A stretch of DNA of 64,000 bases from Arcicella gelida (GTDB lineage Bacteria; Bacteroidota; Bacteroidia; Cytophagales; Spirosomataceae): the NCBI RefSeq assembly GCF_034931025.1, contig NZ_JAYGIL010000002.1, positions 62,001-126,000 on the forward strand, in the 5' to 3' direction. Below, in pieces: positions 9,551 to 18,786 of this stretch. The notes beneath the pieces were generated by a model, which was given only the letters and a program-made list of their open reading frames with translations, was not told the origin of the DNA and searched no databases. How positions within the stretch are numbered: the stretch's first letter is position 1; each line of letters opens with the position of its first letter. Position numbers and translations under genes: made by a program.

Positions 9551-9582
9551 CAAATATTATAGGTAATATTTACTATTCCAAA
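9551..9582 (-). promoter_or_regulatory. Promoter for porin-amtB
   Basis: On the minus strand TTTG (9582-9579) is followed after 19 bp by TAATATTTG (9559-9551). This is the Bacteroidota -33/-7 pattern with one extra base inside the -7 box. The start point would be near 9544, about 40 nt before the porin ATG. Confidence 0.6.
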
Positions 9583-9782
9583 TTTTATGTGCAAATTTTT
9601 AACCTATTTTGGGCTTTTTTTCAAAAAATAGTACAAAACAGGCATAATTTAAACCATATATCTCGAAATAAAGTCAATATTTTCAAACAACAAGTTCATT
9701 TTTAACATATTCTGAAATATCGACCAAAAACCAAATATTCTTAAAGTAAAATACCCAGAAAAAATATAATTTTTCCAATAAA

Positions 9783-9815
9783 AAAGCCCTGACTTATTGC
9801 TAAATCAGGGCTTTC
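9783..9815 (-). terminator. Terminator of the ferredoxin gene
   Basis: Perfect arms AAAGCCCTGA and TCAGGGCTTT are followed on the minus strand by TTTTTTA. It lies just after the ferredoxin stop. Confidence 0.85.
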
Positions 9816-9833
9816 GAATAAATTAAAATCTAA

Positions 9834-10181
9834 CTATTCAGCGTGCAACCATGCCTTTTTTGCATAAAGCGTTTCTTCATCTTCTTCATGGTCTGGATCA
9901 GGAACGCAACAATCTACTGGACAAACCGCAGCACATTGAGGCTCTTCATGGAATCCCATACATTCAGTACATTTATCTGAAACGATGTAATAAAATTCAT
10001 CTGAAATGGGAGTCATTGGGTCTTTCCCTCCAATAACTGAACCGTCTTCTAACTCAACGTCCACTAATTTGGTTCCTCCAGCCCAAGTCCATTCAACACC
10101 ACCTTCATAAATTGCTGTATTAGGGCATTCTGGCTCGCAAGCACCGCAGTTGATGCATTCTTCGGTTATGATAATTGCCAT
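9834..10181 (-). CDS. Two-cluster 4Fe-4S ferredoxin
   Basis: The 115-residue soluble protein carries two iron-sulphur motifs: Cys9, Cys12, Cys15 and Cys19 in CINCGACEPECP, and Cys71, Cys74, Cys83, Cys87 and Cys91 in the second half, where CTEC and QCAAVCPVDC are separated by an eight-residue insertion. This is the longer 2[4Fe-4S] (Alvin/YfhL-like) ferredoxin type. It is an electron carrier. In Bacteroidota this gene commonly stands opposite an acyl-CoA reductase (LuxC family), as here with the gene at 10371. The C-terminus is acidic. Its redox partner is not evident. Confidence 0.93.
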   Translation of the reverse strand: MAIIITEECINCGACEPECPNTAIYEGGVEWTWAGGTKLVDVELEDGSVIGGKDPMTPISDEFYYIVSDKCTECMGFHEEPQCAAVCPVDCCVPDPDHEEDEETLYAKKAWLHAE

Positions 10182-10346
10182 AAAAACTTCGTTTTAATTG
10201 TATATGCTTTCTTAAAATTGATTTAATACCTCTGTCAGAATCCAAAACATTGAATTTCCTTAAATCATTCACAAAATTAACAGTTAAACCTTGAATAGCC
10301 TATAAAGTTTAAAGACTATTGAAAAAAATATTTCAAAGGATTTCTG

Positions 10347-10354
10347 TAAATTTG
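10347..10354 (+). promoter_or_regulatory. Candidate -7 box for the acyl-CoA reductase gene
   Basis: TAAATTTG lies 16 bp before the ATG at 10371, implying a very short leader of about 10 nt. No clear -33 box is seen at the usual distance. Confidence 0.4.
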
Positions 10355-10370
10355 TAAAAAAAGTACAAAA

Positions 10371-11393
10371 ATGGATTTACAAGCAAGAATTGACGCATTC
10401 GTAAGCTTAGGAGATTTTCTAAGAAACGAAGACAATCAATCAGTAATTGAGGAATGGGCAGATAGAGCTTCGCATCAAAACAATTGGTTTACACTAGAAA
10501 ATACCAAAAAATCTATTCAATCAATTGCTGATTATTATTTGAATAGGAATTTGTTGGAAAGTTGGGCAGGTTTATATGAAATCCCAGACAGACCACAAAT
10601 TATTAAAAGTATTGGTGTGATAATGGCTGGAAACATTCCAGCAGTTGGATTTCATGATTTGTTGACTGTTGTTATTTCAGGGCATGAATGTGTAGCTAAG
10701 GTAAGTTCACAGGACTCTGTTTTAATGTTGGCTTTGATTGAAAAATTACTTGAAATCAATCCAGCTTTAGGAATTAGAATTAGCGATAAAATGAACGAAG
10801 TTGATGCATTAATTGCTACTGGTTCTGATAATTCAGCTCGTTATTTTGAATATTACTTCAGGAATAAGCCACATATCATTCGTCAAAATAGAAGTTCTGT
10901 AGCAATATTAAATAGTAAAGAAATCGAGGAAGATTTTTTTAATCTTGGTAAAGACATTACTGATTATTATGGCTTAGGTTGTAGAAATATTTCTAAATTT
11001 TACGTTCCACAAGAATACGATTTCGTAAATTTCTATGATAGTATTGAATCGCTTGGTGATATTTTCTATCATAATAAGTATAAAAATAATTACGACTATA
11101 ATAAATCTATTTATTTAGTCAACCAAGTACATCATTACGACAATGGTTTTTTGATTCTAACAGAAAATGATTCTCTAGTATCACCAATTTCAGTGATTTT
11201 CTATGAAACGTATCAGAGTGAAGAGGATTTAAAACAAAAAATTACAGCTAAAACAGACAAAATTCAGTGTATTGTTTCAAAAGAAGCTTGGTTTGAGGGA
11301 AGTATTCCTTTCGGAGAAACACAAAAACCCAAACTTTGGGATTATGCAGATGGAGTTGATACGATGTTGTTCTTATTATCCCTGAATGATTAA
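10371..11393 (+). CDS. Acyl-CoA reductase, LuxC family
   Basis: The 340-residue protein fits the acyl-CoA reductase (LuxC) family, which reduces acyl-CoA or acyl-protein thioesters to aldehydes with NAD(P)H. The likely catalytic cysteine is in YGLGCRNISKFYV, and IGVIMAGNIPAVGFHD is the conserved core of the nucleotide-binding part. No lux genes are nearby, so bioluminescence is not implied; in Bacteroidota the family is widespread with an unsettled substrate. It is divergent from the ferredoxin gene, a pairing conserved in the phylum that suggests linked redox roles. A strong bidirectional terminator follows. Confidence 0.88.
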   Translation: MDLQARIDAFVSLGDFLRNEDNQSVIEEWADRASHQNNWFTLENTKKSIQSIADYYLNRNLLESWAGLYEIPDRPQIIKSIGVIMAGNIPAVGFHDLLTVVISGHECVAKVSSQDSVLMLALIEKLLEINPALGIRISDKMNEVDALIATGSDNSARYFEYYFRNKPHIIRQNRSSVAILNSKEIEEDFFNLGKDITDYYGLGCRNISKFYVPQEYDFVNFYDSIESLGDIFYHNKYKNNYDYNKSIYLVNQVHHYDNGFLILTENDSLVSPISVIFYETYQSEEDLKQKITAKTDKIQCIVSKEAWFEGSIPFGETQKPKLWDYADGVDTMLFLLSLND

Positions 11394-11395
11394 AC

Positions 11396-11435
11396 AAAAA
11401 GCGTACTCATTTCAAAATCAATGAGTACGCTTTTT
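11396..11435. terminator. Bidirectional terminator
   Basis: Perfect arms AAAAAGCGTACTCAT and ATGAGTACGCTTTTT surround a 10-nt loop, with T-runs on both strands. It ends the acyl-CoA reductase gene and the convergent trpS-PAP2-DUF2147 unit. Confidence 0.92.
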
Positions 11436-11439
11436 ATTT

Positions 11440-11877
11440 TTACTCTGCTCTGATTAATGTTACAGTTTTTCCAAAAATTGGATTCCCCAAAAAGCCTCTT
11501 ACATCTAACGTATTTTTATTTTTCAGTGATAATTTGCCAGAAACAGTTCTTCCCGATCTTACATCATAAATTTCGCCTTTCGCCCAACTGTTTTTTCCTT
11601 CAAAAACAAATCTGTTAAAAATTGACAAACCTAAAACTGCTCTTGAACGAAGTTTTTCTTCTGGATTTTTTTCATCTACAATAGCTTTCCCATTTACAAG
11701 AGGAGATTTTAGCCATACAATTTTGCCAAAATACAGATTATCGTGTTTGAAAATTTGAATTTTAGATGCTTTATCCTGCGTAAACCACATTCCTACTATT
11801 TCTTCTGAACCGTCATTACTTTTAAAGGAACACAACAAAAAAAGTAAAGGCAATAACTTATGAAACTTCATGAACAT
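11440..11877 (-). CDS. DUF2147 family exported protein
   Basis: The 145-residue protein has a hydrophobic leader (KLLPLLFLLCSF) and a small beta-rich domain matching DUF2147: the pattern EEIVGMWFTQDKASKIQIF near the start and GEIYDVRSGRTVSGKLSL later. Family function is unknown; a lipocalin-like small barrel in the periplasm or anchored to the membrane is the usual interpretation. It overlaps the end of the PAP2 gene by 20 bp (14 bp if the third codon, also ATG, is used), so it is translationally coupled to it. Confidence 0.82.
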   Translation of the reverse strand: MFMKFHKLLPLLFLLCSFKSNDGSEEIVGMWFTQDKASKIQIFKHDNLYFGKIVWLKSPLVNGKAIVDEKNPEEKLRSRAVLGLSIFNRFVFEGKNSWAKGEIYDVRSGRTVSGKLSLKNKNTLDVRGFLGNPIFGKTVTLIRAE

Positions 11878-12418
11878 TTTTAGATAAATAGAATTGGTAA
11901 ATTTTAAAAGAAATAAATGCCGACAAAACGCCTACTCCAGCCCCAGACAATACATCAAGCGGGTAATGAACACCAACATAAATACGACTATACGAAACAA
12001 TTATTGCCCATACAAAAAGATATTTAACCCAAGTATATTCTTTCCCTACTAATAATAAAAGGCTCATTGCCAAAGTAAAAGAATTGGCAGCATGTGATGA
12101 ACAAAAGCCAAATTGTCCGCCACAATTGCCTACAACATGTACTAAATGTTGAATGGCTGGTTCATGACAAGGACGAAGCCTTTCTACAAGCGGTTTAAAA
12201 AATGATGAACAAATCTGATCTGCCAACGCTACGCTTACAATGATAGTAAGTAACATGGGCAAAGATTGTTTTTTGTATCGCCAAATAATTAAACTAATAA
12301 TGGCTAAATAAAGCGGAATCCAAGAATTTCGTCCTGAAATCCAAGCCATTATTGGGTCGAAAGTATTGTTATGTAAAGCATTAAGCCATAAAAATACTTC
12401 TGTGTCAAGTTGATTCAT
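11858..12418 (-). CDS. PAP2-family membrane phosphatase
   Basis: The 186-residue protein has several membrane segments and the three acid-phosphatase motifs: KPLVERLRP, SSHAANSFT (usually PSGH), and SRIYVGVHYPLDV. It belongs to the PAP2 superfamily, whose bacterial members dephosphorylate lipid phosphates such as undecaprenyl pyrophosphate or phosphatidylglycerol phosphate on the outer face of the inner membrane. The exact substrate cannot be read from the sequence. It sits 18 bp after trpS and overlaps DUF2147, forming one unit. Confidence 0.9.
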   Translation of the reverse strand: MNQLDTEVFLWLNALHNNTFDPIMAWISGRNSWIPLYLAIISLIIWRYKKQSLPMLLTIIVSVALADQICSSFFKPLVERLRPCHEPAIQHLVHVVGNCGGQFGFCSSHAANSFTLAMSLLLLVGKEYTWVKYLFVWAIIVSYSRIYVGVHYPLDVLSGAGVGVLSAFISFKIYQFYLSKNVHEVS

Positions 12419-12436
12419 CTGAATTATTTTATGACT

Positions 12437-13408
12437 TTAAAAATTCATTTTTTCACGAACTCTTTCCATCGTAGCTTTAGCAATTATTGTTGCTTTGGCT
12501 TCTCCTTCTTGCAATTTTTGTTCTAATTCAGGAATATTGTTCATATAATAATTAAACAATTCTCTTTCTTTGGCAAATTCACGTACTAATACTTGATGCA
12601 AAGCTTGTTTTGCATGTCCGTAACCGTAACCGCCAGCTAAGTAATTTGCTTTCATTTCTTCAATTTCATCATTGGTCGCTACCAAAGAGTAAAGCTTGAA
12701 AACATTATCTGTTTCAGGATTTTTAGGTTCTTCTAGTGGAGTAGCATCAGTAACAATCTTCTTCACAGATTTTAGCAATTCTTTTTCATCTAAGAAAATA
12801 TCAATGTAATTTCCATAAGATTTCGACATTTTTTGTCCATCCGTTCCAGGTATCACCATTACTGTTTCATCAATTTTCGCTTCAGGAATTACCAGCGTAT
12901 TTTCGCCATATTGATTATTGAAAGCTCCGCCCAAATCTCTTGTCATTTCAAGATGTTGACGTTGGTCACGACCTACTGGAACCAAATGAGCATCATAAAG
13001 CATTATATCAGCAGCTTGTAAAACTGGATAAGTAAATAAACCTGCGTTTACATTGGCTAATTTTTCAGATTTTTCTTTGAAACTATGTCCATTTGCCAAC
13101 ATCGGAAATGGTGTAAAACAGCTTAAATACCACATTAATTCTGTATGATAACCTGCTAATTTTGATTGACGATAGAAAAAATTCTTATCAGCATCAAAAC
13201 CGCAAGCTAACCAAGCTGCCGCAATTGCATAAGTATTTTCACGAAGTTGCTTACCATCTTTTAATGAAGTAAGCGTATGCAAATCAGCAATGAATAAAAA
13301 AGATTCGTTGGCTGGATTTTTTGATAATTCGATGGCTGGACGAATGGCACCCAGAACATTCCCTAAATGTGGTCTGCCTGATGCTTGTATGCCTGTTAGA
13401 ATTCGCAT
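12437..13408 (-). CDS. trpS: Tryptophanyl-tRNA synthetase
   Basis: The 323-residue class I synthetase has the HIGH-type signature as ASGRPHLGNVLGA at the N-terminus and the KMSKS loop in DGQKMSKSYGNY. It charges tRNA-Trp. Length and domain layout are normal. It is the first gene of a unit with the PAP2 phosphatase and DUF2147, a combination with no obvious functional link. Confidence 0.97.
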   Translation of the reverse strand: MRILTGIQASGRPHLGNVLGAIRPAIELSKNPANESFLFIADLHTLTSLKDGKQLRENTYAIAAAWLACGFDADKNFFYRQSKLAGYHTELMWYLSCFTPFPMLANGHSFKEKSEKLANVNAGLFTYPVLQAADIMLYDAHLVPVGRDQRQHLEMTRDLGGAFNNQYGENTLVIPEAKIDETVMVIPGTDGQKMSKSYGNYIDIFLDEKELLKSVKKIVTDATPLEEPKNPETDNVFKLYSLVATNDEIEEMKANYLAGGYGYGHAKQALHQVLVREFAKERELFNYYMNNIPELEQKLQEGEAKATIIAKATMERVREKMNF

Positions 13409-13579
13409 TTTAAAAAGGGTATAATCGTAAACTGTTTTGTGTAATTATTGTTATTATTCTACAAAATTGATTAAAATCCACGAATCCATCAAATCAAGCT
13501 TACTCGATTTGATGGAAATCATGAATTAAGTATTTTTATTGGTCTAAATTATTATTTCAACGCTTTTAAATTACAAACA

Positions 13580-14263
13580 ATGTCTGTTCCTTCTTCCACT
13601 TTCGATTACCTGAATCAACTTAAAGAAAACAATACTCGTGAATGGTTTCATGCCAACAAAAAAACTTATGATGGCGTAAAAGCCAATTTCGAAGTTACCA
13701 TTAAAGAATTGATTGGTTCAATTGCAGCTTTTGAAGATATGACTGGCGTTGAAGTAAAAGACTGCAATTACAGAATAGCAAGAGACGTTCGTTTTACTAA
13801 AGATAAAGCACCTTATAAAACGTGGCTATCTGCTAGTTTTTCAGCAGGTGGAAGAAAATCTGGCAAAATGGATTATTATCTGCATATCGAAGACAATAAA
13901 TCTTTTCTTGGCGGTGGAATGTACTCGCCTACTCCAGAACAATTAGCAAAACTTCGACAAGAAATTGATTATAATGCTCAGGAATTAAAATCAATTATTT
14001 ATAACCCTGAATTTGTAAAAGTATTTGGAGAAGCAGAAGGAGAATCTGTAAAATCTGCCCCAAAAGGTTATTCAAAAGAACATCCAGAAATTGAATTACT
14101 TCGCAAAAAGCAATTATTCTTTTGGCATCAGTTTTCAAATGAAGAAGTAAGTGCTGATAATTTTGTTCAAAAAGTCACTGAAGTATGTTTTACCTTAAAA
14201 CCTTACTTAGACTTTTTGAACTATGTTTTCTTTGATGACCAAGAACCTGAAATAAAATTATAG
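13580..14263 (+). CDS. DUF2461 family protein
   Basis: The 227-residue cytosolic protein matches DUF2461 (TIGR02453): FDYLNQLKENNTREWFHANK at the start, RIARDVRFTKDKAPYKTW in the middle and GGGMYSPTPEQLAKLR after it. No function is established for the family. Its stop is two bases from the stop of the convergent EEP-family gene, leaving no room for a terminator between them. Confidence 0.85.
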   Translation: MSVPSSTFDYLNQLKENNTREWFHANKKTYDGVKANFEVTIKELIGSIAAFEDMTGVEVKDCNYRIARDVRFTKDKAPYKTWLSASFSAGGRKSGKMDYYLHIEDNKSFLGGGMYSPTPEQLAKLRQEIDYNAQELKSIIYNPEFVKVFGEAEGESVKSAPKGYSKEHPEIELLRKKQLFFWHQFSNEEVSADNFVQKVTEVCFTLKPYLDFLNYVFFDDQEPEIKL

Positions 14264-14264
14264 T

Positions 14265-15425
14265 TTACAGAATTGAGGCTAATATGTTGTTTGTAGATTT
14301 ATTCGGCTTCTTCAAAACATATTCTGCCATCACAGGAAAATGGTCTGACATATTAATATCAGACATCGTATAACAAGATTGTACTTGCCATTCTGAACTA
14401 AAGAATTGTTGGTCTATTCTTACACAATATGGTTGTCTGTTTAATGTAAAGCCCAGACCTTTTCCTACTTCTTCAAAGGCATTTTTAAAGCTTAAACTTA
14501 ATTTTCCATAAGCATATCCAAAAGGTGTTTCATTAAAATCTCCACAAATAATTACTGGATATTTACTTCCTGACACATACGATTCTATTTCTTTCAATTG
14601 GTCGTTACGATATTCAAAACCTTCTTTCATTTTTTGGAAAGTATCCACAATTTCAAATGCAAATTGTTTGAATTCTCCATTTTTCAAAGCGTCGATACTT
14701 TGGTTAATCCTCACTCCCATCGACCATAAATGTGCATTTACAACTCTTACTGTATCATTTCCATAAGCGATGTCTGCACAAATAAATCCATTGATTTTAG
14801 GGCCATAAGCTTTATCCCAAATTTTACTGTACTGATTCACAATTGGATATTGCGAAAACAAAGCCAAACCAACAGAACGACATTCATCAAATTCCGTTAA
14901 TTTTTCAATTTTATTTTTGAACTGAATCTCAACATTCTGATTAGGAGAATACTCTTGAAAACAAGCAATATCAGATTTCAAAACTGCCCATTTATTATTC
15001 CCTTCATTATTTTCGGCAAAACATTCTCCGTTAAAACTTAGTACTTTCAGGGTGTTTAATGAAGTAATTTGTTCGGTATTTTGATTAATTCCAACCAAAC
15101 GTTTGATAATTGGAAAAGCCAGCAGCACCCAAATAAACCCAATTGTTGCTACCATTTTCTGATTTTTATACAACAAATAGCTACTTCCGCCCAAACCAAA
15201 AATAATAGCTAATGGTAAACTCATCATGATGAAACCAGTTACCCAATGGTCAAAAATCGGATAATGACAAAACGCCATCGTAATAAACAAGTACAGCAAT
15301 GATGTATAAGCAATTGGAAATTCGCTGAATTTGTGGTAAGCAATTCGTAGCCAGTCGATAACCATTGAAAAAATAAGACTTGGCAACACGAAAAGTATTT
15401 GGAAGAATCTGATGTATAATATCAT
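14265..15425 (-). CDS. Membrane-anchored endonuclease/exonuclease/phosphatase (EEP) family protein
   Basis: Three to four N-terminal membrane segments (about 1-115) are followed by an EEP hydrolase domain: LKVLSFNGECF, DIACFQEYSP, VRVVNAHLWS, VIICGDFNETP and the final catalytic MSDHFPVMAEY. The family cuts phosphodiester bonds in nucleic acids, inositol phosphates or lipids; the substrate here is not apparent, and the domain would face one side of the membrane as a tethered enzyme. I chose ATG at 15425 over an upstream TTG at 15461 because the hydrophobic segment begins right after it. This gives 386 residues. Confidence 0.85.
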   Translation of the reverse strand: MILYIRFFQILFVLPSLIFSMVIDWLRIAYHKFSEFPIAYTSLLYLFITMAFCHYPIFDHWVTGFIMMSLPLAIIFGLGGSSYLLYKNQKMVATIGFIWVLLAFPIIKRLVGINQNTEQITSLNTLKVLSFNGECFAENNEGNNKWAVLKSDIACFQEYSPNQNVEIQFKNKIEKLTEFDECRSVGLALFSQYPIVNQYSKIWDKAYGPKINGFICADIAYGNDTVRVVNAHLWSMGVRINQSIDALKNGEFKQFAFEIVDTFQKMKEGFEYRNDQLKEIESYVSGSKYPVIICGDFNETPFGYAYGKLSLSFKNAFEEVGKGLGFTLNRQPYCVRIDQQFFSSEWQVQSCYTMSDINMSDHFPVMAEYVLKKPNKSTNNILASIL

Positions 15426-15499
15426 GGTATTAGTGGGTTTTGGGTGTGTTATCAAAAACAATTATGCTGAACAAAATCAACATTACTTCTTTAAAAAAC

Positions 15500-15528
15500 A
15501 AAGACGATGTTTGTTCAACATCGTCTTT
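15500..15528 (-). terminator. Terminator of the coiled-coil gene
   Basis: Perfect 12-bp arms AAAGACGATGTT and AACATCGTCTTT lie just after the stop of the gene ending at 15550; on the minus strand the hairpin is followed by AAAG rather than a strong T-run, so efficiency is uncertain. T residues follow it on the plus strand. Confidence 0.6.
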
Positions 15529-15549
15529 TAGTTTTACTCATTCCATTGA

Positions 15550-16491
15550 TTACTTAACTTGAAATGAACCATTTCCGATTTTGAACCCTTCAGAATATAA
15601 CTCAATGCTATATTTACCTGATTGATAAGGAGCACTTTTTCCGTAAATGATGTCCACTTTTTGATCATTGTTTTCAAATGGAACACTTTGTTTGAAGCTG
15701 TACCCTATCTCTTTTCCATCATTGCTAACTGTACCTGCTGAACCGTCTTCACTAACAACAGCTCCGTTTTGGTCAAGAATTCTAACAAAAATCTCTTTGT
15801 TGTTTTTCTCAGCCACAGGATTTGAAGGCATGATAAATGAAATCTTTAATTTATTGATTTTCGATGCTTTGTATAAACCACCCTCACGAACTTTACCATT
15901 TGATGCTAAAGCTGCAACTTGAACGTTGATTGCTTTCATAGCACTTGCTAAAGTTACTTTACGTTTCAAATCATCATTTTGTGAAGTATATTCAGAAACT
16001 GTTTGAACTAAACTAGCTTTTTCAGTTTTTAAACCAGTATTTTCAGTCAATACCTGTTGTTTTTCTTCTTCAAGTGTTTTTGTACGAGCTAACAAAGTAC
16101 CATTCTCTTCTTGTAATTTGCGAATGTCTTCGTCTTTTACAACTAAGAAGTTTTCATACTCCTTTATTTTGGCGTCATATTTCTGAACAGAAAAGTTAAA
16201 ATCAGATTTTAGCTTCTTTTTATCACTTTCTAATTGAGCTTTTACGTTTTCTAATTCTGTAACATTTCCACCTAATTTTTGAATTTCAGCAATCTTTTCA
16301 TTCAAAACGATAGAAATAGAATCTAGCTTAATTTGAGTACTTGATAACTGTTCAACTTTTGAAGTAATTGATTGTTGAAGCTCAAAAGTTTCATTTCTTG
16401 CTCCCATAAATAAGTAACTCAATAAAGCTACAACTCCGATTAAAACACCGATGGCAATTTTAAATACACCTTGATTGTTGTTTGATTCCAT
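15550..16491 (-). CDS. Membrane-anchored coiled-coil protein of unknown function
   Basis: The 313-residue protein has one membrane segment at about 10-30, a long coiled coil at about 35-180 rich in Glu, Lys and Leu heptads, and a compact, probably beta-sandwich C-terminal part (about 195-313) ending KIGNGSFQVK. I do not recognise a named family. The N-terminus lacks a cleavable signal, so the coiled coil and C-terminal domain should lie in the periplasm. It follows a two-component system by 99 bp on the same strand, which makes it a candidate target or partner of that system. Confidence 0.75.
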   Translation of the reverse strand: MESNNNQGVFKIAIGVLIGVVALLSYLFMGARNETFELQQSITSKVEQLSSTQIKLDSISIVLNEKIAEIQKLGGNVTELENVKAQLESDKKKLKSDFNFSVQKYDAKIKEYENFLVVKDEDIRKLQEENGTLLARTKTLEEEKQQVLTENTGLKTEKASLVQTVSEYTSQNDDLKRKVTLASAMKAINVQVAALASNGKVREGGLYKASKINKLKISFIMPSNPVAEKNNKEIFVRILDQNGAVVSEDGSAGTVSNDGKEIGYSFKQSVPFENNDQKVDIIYGKSAPYQSGKYSIELYSEGFKIGNGSFQVK

Positions 16492-16590
16492 GATTGTTTC
16501 TGATTTAAGTAATTGTTGTTGTTTTGATGATACAAACTAACTACCCTTAACTTAAACAAGAATTAAACTCACCTTAAATTTACCTTAAAA

Positions 16591-17970
16591 TTACTCGGTG
16601 ACTTTTGGAAACCATAGAGTGAAGACCGTTCCGTTTTCATCAGAAACTACTTCTACTTCTCCTTTGTGAAGACGAGTAACCTGAGAAACGATTGCCAAAC
16701 CAACACCATGACCTTTTGTGGCTTGTGCTGTGGCATTACTCCGATAGAATGGATGGAAAATAAATGGCAAATCTGCCGCAGGAATGATAGAACCTTTGTT
16801 CATAAAAGATATTTTAATACCGCTCTTATTTGCCAAAAAATTTACGACTACAGTATTATCATCAGAAAATTTACAAGCATTATCCATTAAATTTATTAGA
16901 ACAACCTTTAAAGAAGCTTCATTTCCTTGAAGTATTAAAGCTTCTTCATCGTCTGGGAAATCTAAGAAATTAATTTGAACGTTATAATCTTCATGCCATT
17001 TTTGAAGCTGTCCTTTGGTTTCCCAAAGTAATTCATCAATTCTGATAGGTGTTTTTTGAACACTTTCTGAACTAACAATCGTATTGGCTAAATTCAACAG
17101 TGTATTCGTTAATTGAATTAAAGTTGTGGTGTCTTCTTTTAAAGAATTTAAACTTTGTTCATATACTTCTGGGCTACGCTTTTGCATCAAAGCAATATCA
17201 ATTTGCGAATAGATTTTGGTGAGTGGATTCTTCAATTCATGCGAAACATTGGCGATAAACATTTTTTGCATCACCAAAGCGTCTTCAATTCTATCTAATA
17301 ATTGATTGAAAGTAGCCACCAACAAACCGATTTCGTCTGAACGATTTGGATGTTCTACTCTTTTGGCAACATATTCTGGGAAAATACCATTTACTTGTTT
17401 AATAATGCCAGACATTGGTGCAAGCGCCCTTCCTGCAAAAAACCAACCAGATAAACCTAATAATAAAATACCAGCTAAAATCATGATTAAGAGTATTCGT
17501 CTTAAATCATCAAGTGCTTCGGTACCATTTTTATCAATCGCACTAACAATTACCCAATTATCAGCACTTCCTTTTTTAAGGTGAATTCCTAATACTTTAT
17601 AATCACCAATTTCAGTAAAAGTAGTTACTTGATCAGATTTCATCAAAGGCAAAAGCTGTTGATAAGAAAACATTTTACCATTGTTGGAAGAAAAAATAAT
17701 GGCTTTAGTATTTTTATCATAAACAGAAATACTTTCATCAATCAATAATTCTTTATCCGAAATATTAACCAATTTTAGCACCGTAGAATCGGTTGCTTGT
17801 AAATCAAAGAGTAAAGTGGTAGTCGTAATGGCACGGTCTTGAAGACGCTTGAAGAAACGTTTTTCAAGATAAAGTTTACTAAAAAAATAAACTCCTACCG
17901 AAAAAAGTAGCAAAATAGCCGTTACCAATGCCATGAATTGGTAAGTAAGTCTTGAGCGAATATTAATCAT
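16591..17970 (-). CDS. Sensor histidine kinase with HAMP domain
   Basis: The protein has an N-terminal membrane segment, a periplasmic sensor region of about 130 residues, a second membrane segment near 160-180, a HAMP linker, and the kinase core: phosphoacceptor His244 in VSHELKNPL, N box NLMDNACKFS and G box GHGVGLAI. It autophosphorylates and passes the phosphate to the regulator encoded just upstream. An alternative TTG start lies three bases earlier, but the ATG at 17970 overlaps the regulator stop as TGATG, the usual coupling arrangement. The stimulus is unknown. The kinase resembles the CusS/ArlS type in layout. Confidence 0.94.
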   Translation of the reverse strand: MINIRSRLTYQFMALVTAILLLFSVGVYFFSKLYLEKRFFKRLQDRAITTTTLLFDLQATDSTVLKLVNISDKELLIDESISVYDKNTKAIIFSSNNGKMFSYQQLLPLMKSDQVTTFTEIGDYKVLGIHLKKGSADNWVIVSAIDKNGTEALDDLRRILLIMILAGILLLGLSGWFFAGRALAPMSGIIKQVNGIFPEYVAKRVEHPNRSDEIGLLVATFNQLLDRIEDALVMQKMFIANVSHELKNPLTKIYSQIDIALMQKRSPEVYEQSLNSLKEDTTTLIQLTNTLLNLANTIVSSESVQKTPIRIDELLWETKGQLQKWHEDYNVQINFLDFPDDEEALILQGNEASLKVVLINLMDNACKFSDDNTVVVNFLANKSGIKISFMNKGSIIPAADLPFIFHPFYRSNATAQATKGHGVGLAIVSQVTRLHKGEVEVVSDENGTVFTLWFPKVTE

Positions 17971-18650
17971 CAATTTGGCATTTTCAGTACGTAACCCATT
18001 CCAATTTGCGTGTGTAATAGCTTGGTATCGAAATCTTTATCAATTTTCTTACGGACAAAATTCACATATACTTCAATCACATTCGTGCCTGTATCAAAAG
18101 TAACATCCCAGATTTTTTCGGCTAATTCGGCTTTAGAAATTACTCTTCCTTGATGTCTGATAAAGTATTCTAATAATGAAAATTCTTTAGCAGTTAATAT
18201 GATTTCATTGCCAGCTCTCGAAACACTTTTGGTATCTAAGTCCATTTCTAAATCAGCAATTTTCAACACATTCGCTGTTTGAATTGAACCAATACTTCTA
18301 CGTGTAAGCGCACGAATCCTTGCCATTAACTCCTTAAATTCAAAGGGTTTTACCAGATAATCATCTGCTCCGCTATCTAAACCAATAATTTTATCGTCGG
18401 TTGTGCCAAGTGCTGTAAGCAAAAGAATTGGGAAAGAAATGCCATTTGCTCGTAGCTTTTTACAAAGTTCTAAGCCATTGATACCCGGCAAGATTATATC
18501 AGAAATGATTAAATTATAATGATTGCGTGAAGCCAATTGAAAACCCATCAATCCATCATAGGCAACATCTACTTCACATTGCTGTTCCTCAAGCCCTTGT
18601 TTGATGAGCTGCACCGTCTTTATTTCGTCCTCTATTACTAATATTCTCAT
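17970..18650 (-). CDS. OmpR/PhoB-family response regulator
   Basis: The 226-residue regulator has a receiver domain (1-120) with acidic pocket EDE at 7-9, phosphoacceptor Asp51 in ISDIILPG, and Lys101 in DYLVKPFEF, followed by a winged-helix DNA-binding domain with the terminal GMGYVLK signature. It is coupled to the histidine kinase by a one-base stop/start overlap. A TAATTTTG box upstream at 18672-18679 on the minus strand is a plausible -7 element. Target genes are not visible, though the coiled-coil gene at 15550 is in the same transcriptional direction. Confidence 0.96.
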   Translation of the reverse strand: MRILVIEDEIKTVQLIKQGLEEQQCEVDVAYDGLMGFQLASRNHYNLIISDIILPGINGLELCKKLRANGISFPILLLTALGTTDDKIIGLDSGADDYLVKPFEFKELMARIRALTRRSIGSIQTANVLKIADLEMDLDTKSVSRAGNEIILTAKEFSLLEYFIRHQGRVISKAELAEKIWDVTFDTGTNVIEVYVNFVRKKIDKDFDTKLLHTQIGMGYVLKMPN

Positions 18651-18671
18651 ACGATGTTAATTTGCTTTAAT

Positions 18672-18679
18672 CAAAATTA
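18672..18679 (-). promoter_or_regulatory. Candidate -7 box for the two-component operon
   Basis: Minus-strand TAATTTTG matches TAnnTTTG and lies 21 bp before the regulator ATG. No convincing -33 box was found. Confidence 0.4.
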
Positions 18680-18786
18680 AGGAATATTAAGCAGAAAGAA
18701 CTACTCTAAAAACTGTAAAGAGTGCATTTTAAGGGAATTTTAATGTTTAGTTAGGATTTTATCAAATAGGTAAAATTGGCAATTCA

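Larger units (their letters stand above)
9505..9833. other. 329 bp spacer between porin and ferredoxin genes
   Basis: It contains the porin promoter (9551-9582) and the ferredoxin terminator (9783-9815). The AT-rich middle, about 9590-9780, holds nothing I can identify. Confidence 0.5.

Noticed and set aside
10371..11393. Bioluminescence (lux) function for the LuxC-family reductase
   Set aside because: No luxA, luxB, luxD or luxE nearby; the family is general in Bacteroidota.
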